From IMG/VR virus record IMGVR_UViG_3300006329_000009, positions 1 to 60,963 of that record: a DNA stretch of 60,963 bases; one strand, given 5' to 3'. Both the position numbers and the translations under genes were made by a program. The notes beneath the pieces are model-generated. The model saw nothing but the letters and a program-made list of their open reading frames with translations. It made no database searches and was not told where the DNA came from. Below, piece after piece: positions 1 to 8,680 of this stretch. How positions within the stretch are numbered: position 1 is the stretch's first letter; every line of letters begins with the position of its first letter. This stretch comes from a virus.

Positions 1-620
1 TAACATCGCAGGATTTAATACAGTCTCTTAACTACACATATGCCAACGAAGATGGCACAGTGTTAAGGAACACATTCCTTGCTGAGGATGATGGTACTGG
101 TAATCCAGTAACTCAGACAGGTGCTGCTTATAATAGTGGCGACATCGCATATAATATAGATTGGAGTCCAGGTACATTTATAGGATGGATATATGACACA
201 GGTATCTGGTATAAATTCGGTCTAAGTGACACTGCACCTATCGTATCTCAGAGATATGCAGGTGTAACTCATTATGGTATTGGTGAAGCACCTGATGCTT
301 TGAATAGATTTAGAATTACAGGTAATATTGCTATTACTGGTGATATTGATGTATCAGGTAAATATGGTTGTGCAGACAAATATACTCTCGCAACTGGTGT
401 CAACAGTGGTAATAATGGTGTAATGTATTCGGGAGATGGTATTACTAATACCTTCGCTATATCTCCTGGTCATACAGCATATTCATTAATGGTATTCTTA
501 AATGGTGTATGTCAGAGGCCAGCAACAGACTATACAGTCACAGGTAATGCTGTAGACTTCTCAGTTGGTACTACTCCTCAAAATGGAGATAACATACAAA
601 TTCGTGAACTTGTTATCTAA
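1..620 (+). CDS. Phage tail/fibre structural protein, 5'-truncated by window edge
   Basis: The reading frame is open from base 3 to the stop at 618-620, so the gene begins before the window; the GTG at 60 is only an internal valine. The visible part (about 205 residues) is rich in Gly, Asn, Thr and aromatic residues and looks like beta-structured fibre protein. Near the C-terminus is the module F-L-N-G-V-x-Q-x-P-x-x-D-Y-T-V followed by an x-x-G-D strand, which recurs at least five times in the giant virion protein at 31915-60576. It is probably part of a tail fibre or baseplate-attached protein displayed on the virion. The exact role cannot be told from this fragment. Confidence 0.75.
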   Translation, partial: TSQDLIQSLNYTYANEDGTVLRNTFLAEDDGTGNPVTQTGAAYNSGDIAYNIDWSPGTFIGWIYDTGIWYKFGLSDTAPIVSQRYAGVTHYGIGEAPDALNRFRITGNIAITGDIDVSGKYGCADKYTLATGVNSGNNGVMYSGDGITNTFAISPGHTAYSLMVFLNGVCQRPATDYTVTGNAVDFSVGTTPQNGDNIQIRELVI

Positions 621-623
621 ATA
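618..623 (+). promoter_or_regulatory. T4-type late promoter core (TAAATA)
   Basis: TAAATA overlaps the stop codon of the preceding gene and lies 19 bases before the ATG at 643. The same core sits at the stops ending at 1515 and 60576. T4 late promoters are TATAAATA, recognised by gp55; only the 6-base core is present here, so chance occurrence in AT-rich DNA is possible. Confidence 0.4.
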
Positions 624-642
624 GTAATAATAGAGGTGATAC

Positions 643-1515
643 ATGTCCACCAAAATTATAGGAAATCAGATTGATGCGACCACTCGTGCAATTATAGAAG
701 CACTACAGGTTACAGAGCAAATCAATCTTCCTTCACTAAACCAAACTCAAGTCAATGCATTAGGTGCACCTGCCTACGGTACGTTAATCTATAACAATAC
801 CGAGGACATGGCACAAATCTACAAGCAGGACGCTGCTCAAGGTGTTCCTGGATGGGATGACGTGGGTGGTGGAGGTCCATCGGTTGGTGAAAATAGTATT
901 ATTAGGACTAATGGTCCAACTATAGAAGAGAATTTAACTATAGGTCCAGTTGCTAACGGTGGTGCTGAATTTACCAATGGTTTTAGTGCAGGTCCTGTTA
1001 GTATTGCAAACGGATTTACAGTAACTATCGAGAATGGTGCGACATGGAACATCATCGGTGGTGAAGATTACGAAGGTTTAGAAGTTGCTAGTGTCATATC
1101 AGGTACTGGTGATTTCTCACAGTTATTACATTGGACTACAACTAAGGAAGCGATTACATACTATCAAACAAGTGGTACTGTAACTCACGACTTTAATTCA
1201 AGTGCAGTAGTATATGTGCAAAAAACAGGTGGAGGTAACTTTACTCTCAACCTAAACAACCTACCTACAACTGATGAAGGTGGTATCTATAGATTTACTG
1301 TCATCATTGAAAATGCAGGAGGTAATGGAGTCCCTACTACATTAAATATTAATGGAGTCAACACTGGTTTACAGTGGAGAAATTCAGGTACCAGTAGTCA
1401 CAGTTATACATTCCAACGTATTGAGTATTATATCATCGCAAGGCAACCACCAGGCGAAGATGATTACTTCTATACAGTATTAGCTGGTGATTATGGCAAC
1501 AATGGTTATGACTAA
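643..1515 (+). CDS. Tail fibre-like virion protein
   Basis: A 290-residue protein with a good ribosome site (GAGGTGA at 633-639). Residues about 45-75 carry the attachment-type motif G-T-L-I-Y-N-N-T ending in W-D-D-V and a Gly run, as seen before the shaft in many phage fibre proteins. Residues about 85-140 have N-G-F-type repeats that suggest a triple beta-helix. The last 120 residues form a beta-rich domain (T-V-T-H-D-F then alternating strands) resembling the C-terminal domains of cyanophage fibre proteins. It sits between other fibre genes. Likely a trimeric tail fibre or its distal segment; receptor unknown. Confidence 0.7.
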   Translation: MSTKIIGNQIDATTRAIIEALQVTEQINLPSLNQTQVNALGAPAYGTLIYNNTEDMAQIYKQDAAQGVPGWDDVGGGGPSVGENSIIRTNGPTIEENLTIGPVANGGAEFTNGFSAGPVSIANGFTVTIENGATWNIIGGEDYEGLEVASVISGTGDFSQLLHWTTTKEAITYYQTSGTVTHDFNSSAVVYVQKTGGGNFTLNLNNLPTTDEGGIYRFTVIIENAGGNGVPTTLNINGVNTGLQWRNSGTSSHSYTFQRIEYYIIARQPPGEDDYFYTVLAGDYGNNGYD

Positions 1516-1518
1516 ATA
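1513..1518 (+). promoter_or_regulatory. T4-type late promoter core (TAAATA)
   Basis: TAAATA overlaps the stop of the preceding gene, 22 bases before the ATG at 1541. A ribosome site AGGAG follows at 1524-1528. Same arrangement as at 618-623. Confidence 0.4.
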
Positions 1519-1540
1519 AAGATAGGAGATTATTGAGTAG

Positions 1541-2353
1541 ATGGCACAGTTAAACATCGGAGCAATAAAAGACCTTGGTGGTATAGGTGGATTTACCTTT
1601 ACATCTGGGGGAATTACATGTAACGGTACTCTTAATGTTACTAACATTATGATTGACGGTACGATTGCTGGATCCTCTGCGTTCATTCTTCCCAACCCAT
1701 CAGGTAATGCTGAACAGTATATCTCCAATGATGGATCTGCTCTAACATGGGGTAATCTATCAACTGCTTCTGGTGTTCGCTCAATGCAAGTGTGGACTGG
1801 AAATGGTACATGGAACAAACCAGAGTCTAGCGTCAAGACTATTTGTGTATTCTGCACAGGTGCAGGTGGCGGTGGATCAGGTCATGGAGAAGGTGGCGGT
1901 GCAGGAGGTACCGCAGTAAGACAATTAGATGTTACTAACATATCATCAGTATCTGTAACAATAGGAAACCCAGGTGGTGGTACTAACTACTCAGGATGTG
2001 GTGGTAGTGGTAACACATCTTCATTCGGTAGTTATTGCAGTGCTTCTGGAGGATATGGTGCTAACTGTAGGCAACAGCATGCAGGTGGTATCGGTGGAAA
2101 TGGTTCAGGTGGTAACCTGAATATATACGGTGGTGGAGGTAACGGACACGGTTCTTACTGGGCGTTCGGTAACGTCACCGCAGGTAGATCATTCATGGGA
2201 GGATCACAACCTTCATCCCATGGTCAAGGAAATTATGCTCACAACCATCAATCTCACTGTGCTTGGGGTGCAGGAGGAAATGGTGGACAGCATGGAGCAC
2301 GAGGTGCTAGAGGTCGTGAAGGTGTCGTTATTGTTCAGGAGTTTTACGGATGA
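1541..2353 (+). CDS. Glycine-rich tail fibre tip protein (paralog 1)
   Basis: A 270-residue protein. Residues 1-75 are a short beta segment ending in the fibre motif Y-I-S-N-D-G-S-A-L-T-W. Residues 82-93 (M-Q-V-W-T-G-N-G-T-W) introduce a glycine-rich domain running to the C-terminus and ending in R-G-A-R-G-R-E-G-V. This fits the glycine-rich fibre-tip families in which Gly-rich loops or polyglycine helices form the receptor-binding tip. It is unusual in having conserved Cys and His, for example N-C-R-Q-Q-H and H-Q-S-H-C-A-W. It overlaps by 4 bases (ATGA) a paralog of nearly the same length. Probably determines host range; this is inferred from family type and position. Confidence 0.7.
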   Translation: MAQLNIGAIKDLGGIGGFTFTSGGITCNGTLNVTNIMIDGTIAGSSAFILPNPSGNAEQYISNDGSALTWGNLSTASGVRSMQVWTGNGTWNKPESSVKTICVFCTGAGGGGSGHGEGGGAGGTAVRQLDVTNISSVSVTIGNPGGGTNYSGCGGSGNTSSFGSYCSASGGYGANCRQQHAGGIGGNGSGGNLNIYGGGGNGHGSYWAFGNVTAGRSFMGGSQPSSHGQGNYAHNHQSHCAWGAGGNGGQHGARGARGREGVVIVQEFYG

Positions 2354-3171
2354 GTGTTCTTAAGGTATCACAAGTTACTGACATTACTGGACTGGGTGGT
2401 TTTGCCCTATCGTCTGGTAACATCACGTGTGCAGGGACACTTAAGGTTAATGATATAAACATTAACGGTACTATAACAGGGTCATCTACACATATCATAC
2501 CTAGTATGAGTGGTCAGTCAGGAAGATTTTTGAGCACAGATGGCACAAACCTAGTTTGGTCAACTGAGTTCCAAAGTGGTGGCGGGGGTGCAGGTTTCAG
2601 ATCTATGCAGGTTTGGACTTCTAATGGTACATGGTCTAGACCCAGTGATGTCAGAACTATCAAAGTTGTACTTGTAGGTGCAGGTGGTGGTGGAACTGGT
2701 TGCGGTGAGTCTGGTGGTGCAGGTGGACATAGTGAAAGAGTAATAGATGTACAAAACGTTTCTTCAGTTTCAGTCTCAGTAGGTAACCCAGGTGGTGGTA
2801 CTAACTATGCAGGATGTGGCGGTAACGGAAATGGCACAAGTTTTGGAGGTTATTGTTCCGCCTCAGGAGGATATGGAGCAAACTGTAGGCAACAGCATGC
2901 AGGTGGTATTGGAGGAAATGGATCTGGTGGTAATATAAACACCTATGGTGGTGGTGGAAATGGATGGGGTTGGTGGTCAATCTATGGTCAGCATCAAGCA
3001 GGTGCATCATACTTTGGCGGTACACAACCATCCAGTCACCAACAATCTAACTACGCACACAGACACCAATCACACTGTGCTTGGGGTGCAGGTGGTCAGG
3101 GTTCCATGTTTGGTAACAGAGGAGCAAGAGGACGTGAAGGTGTGGTTGTAGTATATGAATATTATGGTTAA
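2350..3171 (+). CDS. Glycine-rich tail fibre tip protein (paralog 2)
   Basis: A 273-residue paralog of the gene just upstream, with the same layout: N-terminal beta segment with F-L-S-T-D-G-T-N-L-V-W, then S-M-Q-V-W-T-S-N-G-T-W, then a Gly-rich domain with the same Cys and His positions and the same R-G-A-R-G-R-E-G-V end. Divergence is greatest in loops such as around the W-G-W-W-S stretch, and a block around the N-C-R-Q-Q-H-A-G-G motif is almost unchanged even at DNA level. Start coupling is ATGA with the upstream stop. Likely the partner or alternative of paralog 1 at the fibre tip. Confidence 0.7.
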   Translation: MSVLKVSQVTDITGLGGFALSSGNITCAGTLKVNDININGTITGSSTHIIPSMSGQSGRFLSTDGTNLVWSTEFQSGGGGAGFRSMQVWTSNGTWSRPSDVRTIKVVLVGAGGGGTGCGESGGAGGHSERVIDVQNVSSVSVSVGNPGGGTNYAGCGGNGNGTSFGGYCSASGGYGANCRQQHAGGIGGNGSGGNINTYGGGGNGWGWWSIYGQHQAGASYFGGTQPSSHQQSNYAHRHQSHCAWGAGGQGSMFGNRGARGREGVVVVYEYYG

Positions 3172-3177
3172 TAAATA
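3170..3177 (+). promoter_or_regulatory. Late promoter, AATAAATA
   Basis: AATAAATA matches the T4-type late consensus at 7 of 8 positions. It lies 24 bases before the ATG at 3202, immediately after the fibre tip gene. Confidence 0.5.
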
Positions 3178-3201
3178 CATCAGAGGTTTCAAGTAACTAT
3201 T

Positions 3202-3633
3202 ATGGCTAAATGGGCTATCGTTGAAGCATCCTCAGGTGGTCTCAGTGATATCTGTGATGAAGCAGATAAATTTGAGATCTATGAAGGATCAGATTCAAAT
3301 ATGAAATGGGTCGAAGTACCCGATGACACAACTTACTCACATTATATGGCAAATGGTGCTGTATATGACAGTGCAGATGATCAAGATTCCGTTGTAGAAG
3401 CAATGTTGAATCGTACTGAAGCATATGGTCCAGTGGGTGACCAACTCGATATGATGTATCGAGATCAAGTAAACAGTACTAATGAGTGGAGAACACACAT
3501 TAATAATGTTAAAACTAATACTGCTAAACCATCCACAGTAACTCAGACTAAATCGTCAGATCCTAAGAGAGTTCAGTTGGCAGGACGCAAGGCATGGGAT
3601 CCATGGGTTGACAACTGGGTACCACCAGGGTAG
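3202..3633 (+). CDS. Small fibre-associated protein with DQLDMMYRD motif
   Basis: A 143-residue acidic protein. Residues 75-88 (Y-G-P-V-G-D-Q-L-D-M-M-Y-R-D) match the short helical motif found near the C-terminus of many phage tail fibre and fibre-assembly-associated proteins. It directly follows the two tip genes and has its own late promoter-like site. The exact role is unknown; a small tail component or fibre chaperone is plausible. The last codons overlap the -35 and -10 elements of the promoter for the halogenase gene. Confidence 0.6.
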   Translation: MAKWAIVEASSGGLSDICDEADKFEIYEGSDSNMKWVEVPDDTTYSHYMANGAVYDSADDQDSVVEAMLNRTEAYGPVGDQLDMMYRDQVNSTNEWRTHINNVKTNTAKPSTVTQTKSSDPKRVQLAGRKAWDPWVDNWVPPG

Positions 3634-3636
3634 AAT
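3608..3636 (+). promoter_or_regulatory. sigma70-type promoter for the halogenase/oxygenase operon
   Basis: TTGACA at 3608-3613, a 17-base spacer, and TAGAAT at 3631-3636 (11 of 12 consensus bases). The -10 box begins at the stop codon of the upstream gene. Only 20 bases separate the -10 box from the ATG at 3657, giving a leader of about 14 bases without a Shine-Dalgarno site. Host RNA polymerase with the principal sigma factor should read it. Confidence 0.75.
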
Positions 3637-3656
3637 ATACTGATAATTCTCTTATT

Positions 3657-5117
3657 ATGAAGTTTGCGATTGTTGGTGGCGGTACCGCAGGATGGATGAC
3701 TGCTGCTACTTTAATAAGACAATTTCCACAGGCGGATCTTACACTCTATGAGAGTGATAAGGTACCGCCTATTGGCGTTGGAGAGTCAACAACTCAATTC
3801 TTTAGAGTATGGTTAAAGTTCCTTGGACTCAAGGATGAAGAGTGGATGGCAGCATGTGATGCTACCTATAAAGTATCAGTAATGTTCCATGGATTCCATG
3901 ATGTAGATGATTCACCATGGCAATATCCATTTGGCATCCCAAGAGCAGATACATATACTCCTGACTATTGGTTTTATAAACAATCTCAAGAAGGATTTCC
4001 AGGATCCAGACTAGCGGAGGACTACAACCTAGCAGCACAATGTGCTATAAGAAATAAACTACCTGTTGGTGAGTATGCAAATGAGTATTATGATTTGCAG
4101 AAATCAGCAGGTTTTCATTTTAATGCTAGTAAGTTTGCTATATGGTTAAGAGATAACTATTGCTTACCTAAAGGTGTTAAGCATGTAATTAAAGATATAA
4201 AGAAGAAACCGAAGGCAGACTTAGTATTTGATTGCACAGGTTTTAGATCTAAATTTAATAAGTCTAAGTGGATATCATTTGAAGATTGGTTACCAAATAA
4301 TAGTGCATGGGTAACACGTGTGCATTATGATGATAAGGATACCCAAATCAAACCATGTACTGATTGCACAGCATTAAGTAGTGGATGGGTATGGAATGTA
4401 CCAACCTATGAGACTATAGGTACAGGATATGTATTTTGTGATAAATTCATTTCGCCAGAGAATGCCCGAAAAGAGTTTAGGAAACATCTAGCAAAGAATG
4501 TGCAGAGTGATGCTGCATTATATACTGATAAGATGTTCCGTCTTATTAAATTTAAAACTGGTAGAAGAGAGGAGATATGGAAAGGCAATGTAGTTTCTAT
4601 TGGACTATCAGCAGGATTTATAGAACCATTAGAATCTAATGGATTATTATCTGTGCATAACTTCTTACTTAATTTCATCAGATGTTATAGGGGTAAGGTA
4701 GTAACTCAATTCACTAGAGATACATTTAATAACCATTGTAATCATACATTTGATTCGTTTGCATCATTTGTTGCTATGCATTATGCTCTTACTCAACGTA
4801 ATGATTCACCATATTGGAAGCATATTCAAAATATTAAATATCCATATGATTCTGCTGTACAGGCAGCACAGATACTACATATGGAAAGCAGTTCCAATTT
4901 CCATAAAAAATTATCCTATGAAAATTTTAGTAACGAGGGATTATTCTATGTTATTGCAGGTCACAACTGGAATCCATTTACATCACCAATTGAACATGAG
5001 ATGAGATTGTTTAGTGATATGCCAGATATTCCAGAGGATATCCAATGGAATGAAGAGGAATTTGATAAGATGCCATTACCTATGGATTATTATAAGGAGA
5101 AAATATATGCAAGTTGA
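3657..5117 (+). CDS. Flavin-dependent tryptophan halogenase family protein 1
   Basis: A 486-residue protein of normal length for the family. The N-terminal FAD-binding glycine motif G-G-G-T-A-G-W is at residues 7-13 and I-G-V-G-E-S-T at 39-45. K72 in C-D-A-T-Y-K matches the catalytic lysine that positions hypohalite in PrnA-type enzymes. The family signature WxWxIP appears as W-V-W-N-V-P. E326-S327 in P-L-E-S-N-G match the active-site Glu-Ser. FADH2 from a partner reductase would normally be needed; none is seen nearby. A cyanophage relative (VirX1 from Syn10) has been shown to halogenate, preferring iodide, so the call has precedent. Substrate here is unknown. It is first in a twelve-gene overlapping operon. 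Confidence 0.9.
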   Translation: MKFAIVGGGTAGWMTAATLIRQFPQADLTLYESDKVPPIGVGESTTQFFRVWLKFLGLKDEEWMAACDATYKVSVMFHGFHDVDDSPWQYPFGIPRADTYTPDYWFYKQSQEGFPGSRLAEDYNLAAQCAIRNKLPVGEYANEYYDLQKSAGFHFNASKFAIWLRDNYCLPKGVKHVIKDIKKKPKADLVFDCTGFRSKFNKSKWISFEDWLPNNSAWVTRVHYDDKDTQIKPCTDCTALSSGWVWNVPTYETIGTGYVFCDKFISPENARKEFRKHLAKNVQSDAALYTDKMFRLIKFKTGRREEIWKGNVVSIGLSAGFIEPLESNGLLSVHNFLLNFIRCYRGKVVTQFTRDTFNNHCNHTFDSFASFVAMHYALTQRNDSPYWKHIQNIKYPYDSAVQAAQILHMESSSNFHKKLSYENFSNEGLFYVIAGHNWNPFTSPIEHEMRLFSDMPDIPEDIQWNEEEFDKMPLPMDYYKEKIYAS

Positions 5118-6681
5118 ATCTATTTGTATTGTAGGAGGTGGATCCTCAGGATGGATGACAGCAGCATTGTTATCTAAAGAGCATCCAGAATTAGAAATAG
5201 CACTGATAGAGGATCCAAATATACCTACCATAGGTGTGGGTGAATCTACACTAGGACATTTCAATAGGTTTCTTATTAGACTAGGACTAGAAGATAAAGA
5301 TTGGATGCCATTTTGTGATGCAACATATAAATCATCTATTGGATTCAAGAATTTTAGAGAGGGTAAGGGTGAGAGGTTCCAATATCCATTTGGTAGATTT
5401 GAGTGGGATCCAGACCAGATGGATGCTATATCTAATTTCTTTGAGTTGCAGAATGAAATAGGTAAGGATGTATATCCACCAGAAGAGTTTGCAAGATATG
5501 CTAATAAGGTTACATACTTAGCAGAATATAATAAGATGGTGGAAGAGATACCTGACTCTAATTTTAGATTTAAGGTACATACAGCATATCATTTAGATGC
5601 TAATAAGTTTGGTGAGTTTCTAAAGAATAAAGCATCATCTGTACATCATATACTCGCTAAGGTAGAGAATGTAATTAAGACACCTGATGGTAGTATTCAT
5701 AGTATTATTACTGATGAGGGTAATACTATTAGTGCTGACCTATTTGTAGATTGCACAGGATTTAAATCACTATTATTAGAACAACACATGGGTGTTAAGT
5801 TTAACTCATGTAAGGATATGTTGTTTAATGATAGAGCATTGGCAACACATATTGACTATGATGATAAAGAGACACAGATGGTACCTTATACTGATTGTGT
5901 TGCATTATCTAACGGATGGGTGTATAATATACCATTATGGAGCAATATCGGAACTGGATATGTATATTCCAGTGACTATATTAGTGACGAGGATGCAGAG
6001 GAAGAGTTTAGAAATTATCTACCAGAATCTGCTAAGGATTGCTCATTAATGCCCATCAAAATTAAACATGGTGTGCATGAGGTGGGATGGATTAAGAATG
6101 TTGTTGCTATTGGATTAGCATATGGATTCTTAGAACCATTAGAATCTACTGGTCTGATGACTACACATGAGAATGCTATATTCTTATCTGATTTGTTATC
6201 ACAGCGTAATGGTATCATTACGGAGCATTCAAGGAGTGTATATAATTTCTCAGCACAAAAGACATACGAGAGCATGAAGATATTCATATCCATGCATTAT
6301 AGTTTGTCAGCAAGAGAGGATAATGATTATTGGTCTGATTGTACAAATACTATTGAATACCCAGGTGTGAAGGGTACCATGTTACATGGTAATTTTGCTA
6401 GTATGGATGCATTAACAGATTATTATGCATTATTAGATGGATTAAATAATAGATTCTATTCACAGAAGAGATTGGATGGTCTGATTTATATTGGAGCAGG
6501 TCAAGATATATCTCCTATTAGTAAAGCAATGTATGATGAGAAAAATTCAGTCACACCTGAGAAGAAAGAATATATAAGAGACATACACAAAGAATATCAA
6601 ATTCATAAAAAAGAAACTATTGAGTGGTTCAAAAAGCAACCATCTCATTACCAATATTTGAAGGATAATATCCATGTTTAA
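5107..6681 (+). CDS. Flavin-dependent tryptophan halogenase family protein 2
   Basis: A 524-residue paralog of the preceding gene. The start is ATG 5107, overlapping the upstream gene by 11 bases and preceded by AAGGAG at 5094-5099; an upstream in-frame ATG at 5014 would lie deep in the first halogenase. Motifs: G-G-G-S-S-G-W at 10-16, I-G-V-G-E-S-T at 42-48, K75 in C-D-A-T-Y-K, and E346-S347 in P-L-E-S-T-G. The WxWxIP signature reads W-V-Y-N-I-P, so the second Trp is Tyr; this could alter substrate or partner use. Both enzymes keep the catalytic Lys and Glu, so both may be active, perhaps on different substrates. Confidence 0.88.
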   Translation: MQVESICIVGGGSSGWMTAALLSKEHPELEIALIEDPNIPTIGVGESTLGHFNRFLIRLGLEDKDWMPFCDATYKSSIGFKNFREGKGERFQYPFGRFEWDPDQMDAISNFFELQNEIGKDVYPPEEFARYANKVTYLAEYNKMVEEIPDSNFRFKVHTAYHLDANKFGEFLKNKASSVHHILAKVENVIKTPDGSIHSIITDEGNTISADLFVDCTGFKSLLLEQHMGVKFNSCKDMLFNDRALATHIDYDDKETQMVPYTDCVALSNGWVYNIPLWSNIGTGYVYSSDYISDEDAEEEFRNYLPESAKDCSLMPIKIKHGVHEVGWIKNVVAIGLAYGFLEPLESTGLMTTHENAIFLSDLLSQRNGIITEHSRSVYNFSAQKTYESMKIFISMHYSLSAREDNDYWSDCTNTIEYPGVKGTMLHGNFASMDALTDYYALLDGLNNRFYSQKRLDGLIYIGAGQDISPISKAMYDEKNSVTPEKKEYIRDIHKEYQIHKKETIEWFKKQPSHYQYLKDNIHV

Positions 6682-7603
6682 TTTATTTAAAAAGAAAGAG
6701 GAACCATTTAAGAGGTGGGTGAGATTCTATTCTATACATCCAGGTGTATCAGAAATAAATCCATGGATATCTGCATCTAAACTTAAAAGGAAATGGAGAA
6801 AGGATGCACATATTAGACAGGCAAAGTATGAAGAGTCTAGGTGTCCTGCAAAGAAATGGTTTAAGATGTTTGGCACATATAATGACTATAGAATGAAGGG
6901 TGGTGCAGAGAGAGAAATTGATCCAGATAGTATCTCTGGATTATTCTCACATGCAGTAACATGTCCTGCTATTGCACAGGTAATGGATACTGGATGGGTG
7001 ATGGTAGCACCTGCTGATATACTATTGAAATTTGATAAGGGTAACCCAAGTTTCGGATGGTTATCACAAATGAATTTCAAAACAACTGATGACTATGTTA
7101 AATCACATGTAGCGGAACAAACAGAGGGTATGAGAGATTTATTAGCACCATGGAAGGGTGAGACTCTACCAAGTGTTATTAAATTAGAAATGCCTTGGAG
7201 GGTTATGGCACACCCTGATGTATTATTCATGCAAATGCCTATACCATATTATGATGAACCAAGGTTCACCGTACCAACTGGTATAGTGGATCCTGCATTC
7301 AGTTATGAAATCAATCTACAATTATTCTGGCATCAATTACCTAGGGGTGAGGAAGACAGTGAAGTAGTATTGGTTAAGGCAGGTACTCCATTAGTACAAT
7401 GGGTACCACTTGATAGAAAAACATTCGATATGAAAAATTGGGATGTAATACAAGAGGATGCTAATGAAGAGGATATTGCAAATAATTCTATTATGGACTA
7501 TAATAGGTTCCAGCATTTTGCAGAAACTACTACTCTCAAAGAGAGGATCGAATTAAATAGAAACGTAGTCAGTCTAAATAAAAACAAAGAGAGGTTTAAC
7601 TAA
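6674..7603 (+). CDS. Conserved-type cyanophage protein of unknown function
   Basis: A 309-residue soluble protein, overlapping the halogenase by 8 bases. Basic N-terminus (F-K-K-K-E-E-P-F-K-R-W), then a globular part with many aromatic residues and a central M-P-W-R-V segment followed by F-M-Q-M-P-I-P-Y. This pattern faintly recalls DUF6065-type proteins that also occur beside phage oxygenases, but I cannot confirm that. No catalytic motif is evident. Its position between halogenases and dioxygenases suggests a role in the same pathway, possibly substrate carrier or recognition. Confidence 0.7.
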   Translation: MFNLFKKKEEPFKRWVRFYSIHPGVSEINPWISASKLKRKWRKDAHIRQAKYEESRCPAKKWFKMFGTYNDYRMKGGAEREIDPDSISGLFSHAVTCPAIAQVMDTGWVMVAPADILLKFDKGNPSFGWLSQMNFKTTDDYVKSHVAEQTEGMRDLLAPWKGETLPSVIKLEMPWRVMAHPDVLFMQMPIPYYDEPRFTVPTGIVDPAFSYEINLQLFWHQLPRGEEDSEVVLVKAGTPLVQWVPLDRKTFDMKNWDVIQEDANEEDIANNSIMDYNRFQHFAETTTLKERIELNRNVVSLNKNKERFN

Positions 7604-8004
7604 TGGCAGAAGCAAAAGATGATGTGATGGAGGTTAATCTTGCCGAGAGAGCAGGAGTACAGACCGAAGAGCAGAAATTAGAAAGTGTAGGTGTTATTGA
7701 AGGTCTTATTACCTTTGATGAGTTGGTAATGAACTTCTTACAACAGCATCATAATGCTTTGGAAGAGTATAAGAAACTCCAAGCAGCATTAGATAATATG
7801 CATTACACAAGTACTATCACTAAGATATCACTTGAAGAATTGCAGACTAAGAAGGATACTCTTAATAAATTATCTGGAGCAGTTGAAGCACTAGCATTAT
7901 ATAAGAAGCATGTAGATCCTAATTGCACTGATAGAGATTTCGTATTCTCAGAGGACTCACTAGAACCTGAGATAAAAGAGGACGATATCAAGGATGAAGG
8001 TTGA
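7603..8004 (+). CDS. Small helical protein of unknown function
   Basis: A 133-residue acidic protein starting in a TAATG junction with the previous stop. Residues about 35-110 are predicted by eye to be long amphipathic helices (F-L-Q-Q-H-H-N-A-L-E-E-Y-K-K-L-Q and onward) suggestive of a helical hairpin or coiled coil. A charged tail follows. No enzyme motif. It could be a small structural or adaptor protein of the operon. Confidence 0.65.
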   Translation: MAEAKDDVMEVNLAERAGVQTEEQKLESVGVIEGLITFDELVMNFLQQHHNALEEYKKLQAALDNMHYTSTITKISLEELQTKKDTLNKLSGAVEALALYKKHVDPNCTDRDFVFSEDSLEPEIKEDDIKDEG

Positions 8005-8680
8005 TTTATTATTTCCTACACCATTGTGGACATTTGATGATTGTGGTATAGATTTAAACAATCTTGCTCAATTTTGCCAACAGGTGAAGGATGAAGATGA
8101 AAGAGGAAGAACAGCATCAAATGATGGTGGATGGCAATCGTGGGATTTTGTACCACAGGTCATGGAGCAGAAGCATATGCCACTACATGATGTCTATGAG
8201 TATCTAACATCTATCGCATACTCTGCATGTGATGATTGGGGATATCAAAAGTATAGACTCAAGATGACTAACCTCTGGATTAATATAAATCAGAAAGGAA
8301 ATTTCAATCATTTACATACACATCCTGGTTGTCAATTATCAGGTGTATTCTATGTTAAAGTACCACCATGTTGTAGTGGTGAATTAAAGTTTGTTAGAGA
8401 TATGAAAGACCAATGCTTAAAAGAAGCATGGGGATGCTCAGAGAACTTTGAACACCATGAGAGAGAATATAATAATATAGAAAGATATGTAACACCAGAG
8501 GAGAATAAAGCATTATTGTTCCCTGCTTGGTTAATGCACTCAGTCGATAGAAGTGCTAGTGATGATGATAGAATATCATTATCATTTAATTTTAATGTAT
8601 ACTCTGAACATTATGTGAAAAATGGAATCTATCCAAGTCAAGAACCTACTAGGCAAACATTACCACTCTCGCTTATGTAA
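7994..8680 (+). CDS. 2OG-Fe(II) oxygenase (TIGR02466-like)
   Basis: A 228-residue double-stranded beta-helix dioxygenase. It begins with the typical L-F-P-T-P-L-W. The iron ligands appear as H108-x-H110 in H-T-H-P-G followed by L-S-G-V-F-Y-V, with the distal H182 (L-M-H-S-V) and R193 (D-R-I-S-L-S-F-N-F), the expected 2-oxoglutarate contact. Members of this family are common in T4-like cyanophages but their substrates are unknown. Overlaps its neighbours by 11 and 59 bases. First of six dioxygenase-like genes in the operon. Confidence 0.85.
   Translation: MKVDLLFPTPLWTFDDCGIDLNNLAQFCQQVKDEDERGRTASNDGGWQSWDFVPQVMEQKHMPLHDVYEYLTSIAYSACDDWGYQKYRLKMTNLWININQKGNFNHLHTHPGCQLSGVFYVKVPPCCSGELKFVRDMKDQCLKEAWGCSENFEHHEREYNNIERYVTPEENKALLFPAWLMHSVDRSASDDDRISLSFNFNVYSEHYVKNGIYPSQEPTRQTLPLSLM

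Noticed and set aside
1480-1857. 125-residue minus-strand open frame across two fibre genes
   Set aside because: It spans the junction of two well-supported + strand genes, including their late promoter core and ribosome site.
4750-5004. 84-residue + strand open frame within the first halogenase
   Set aside because: It is in a different frame inside a gene with clear catalytic motifs and shows no family features of its own.
5014-5106. Upstream extension of the second halogenase
   Set aside because: The added 31 residues are not part of the flavoprotein fold, which begins at residue 1 from ATG 5107, and a strong ribosome site precedes 5107.
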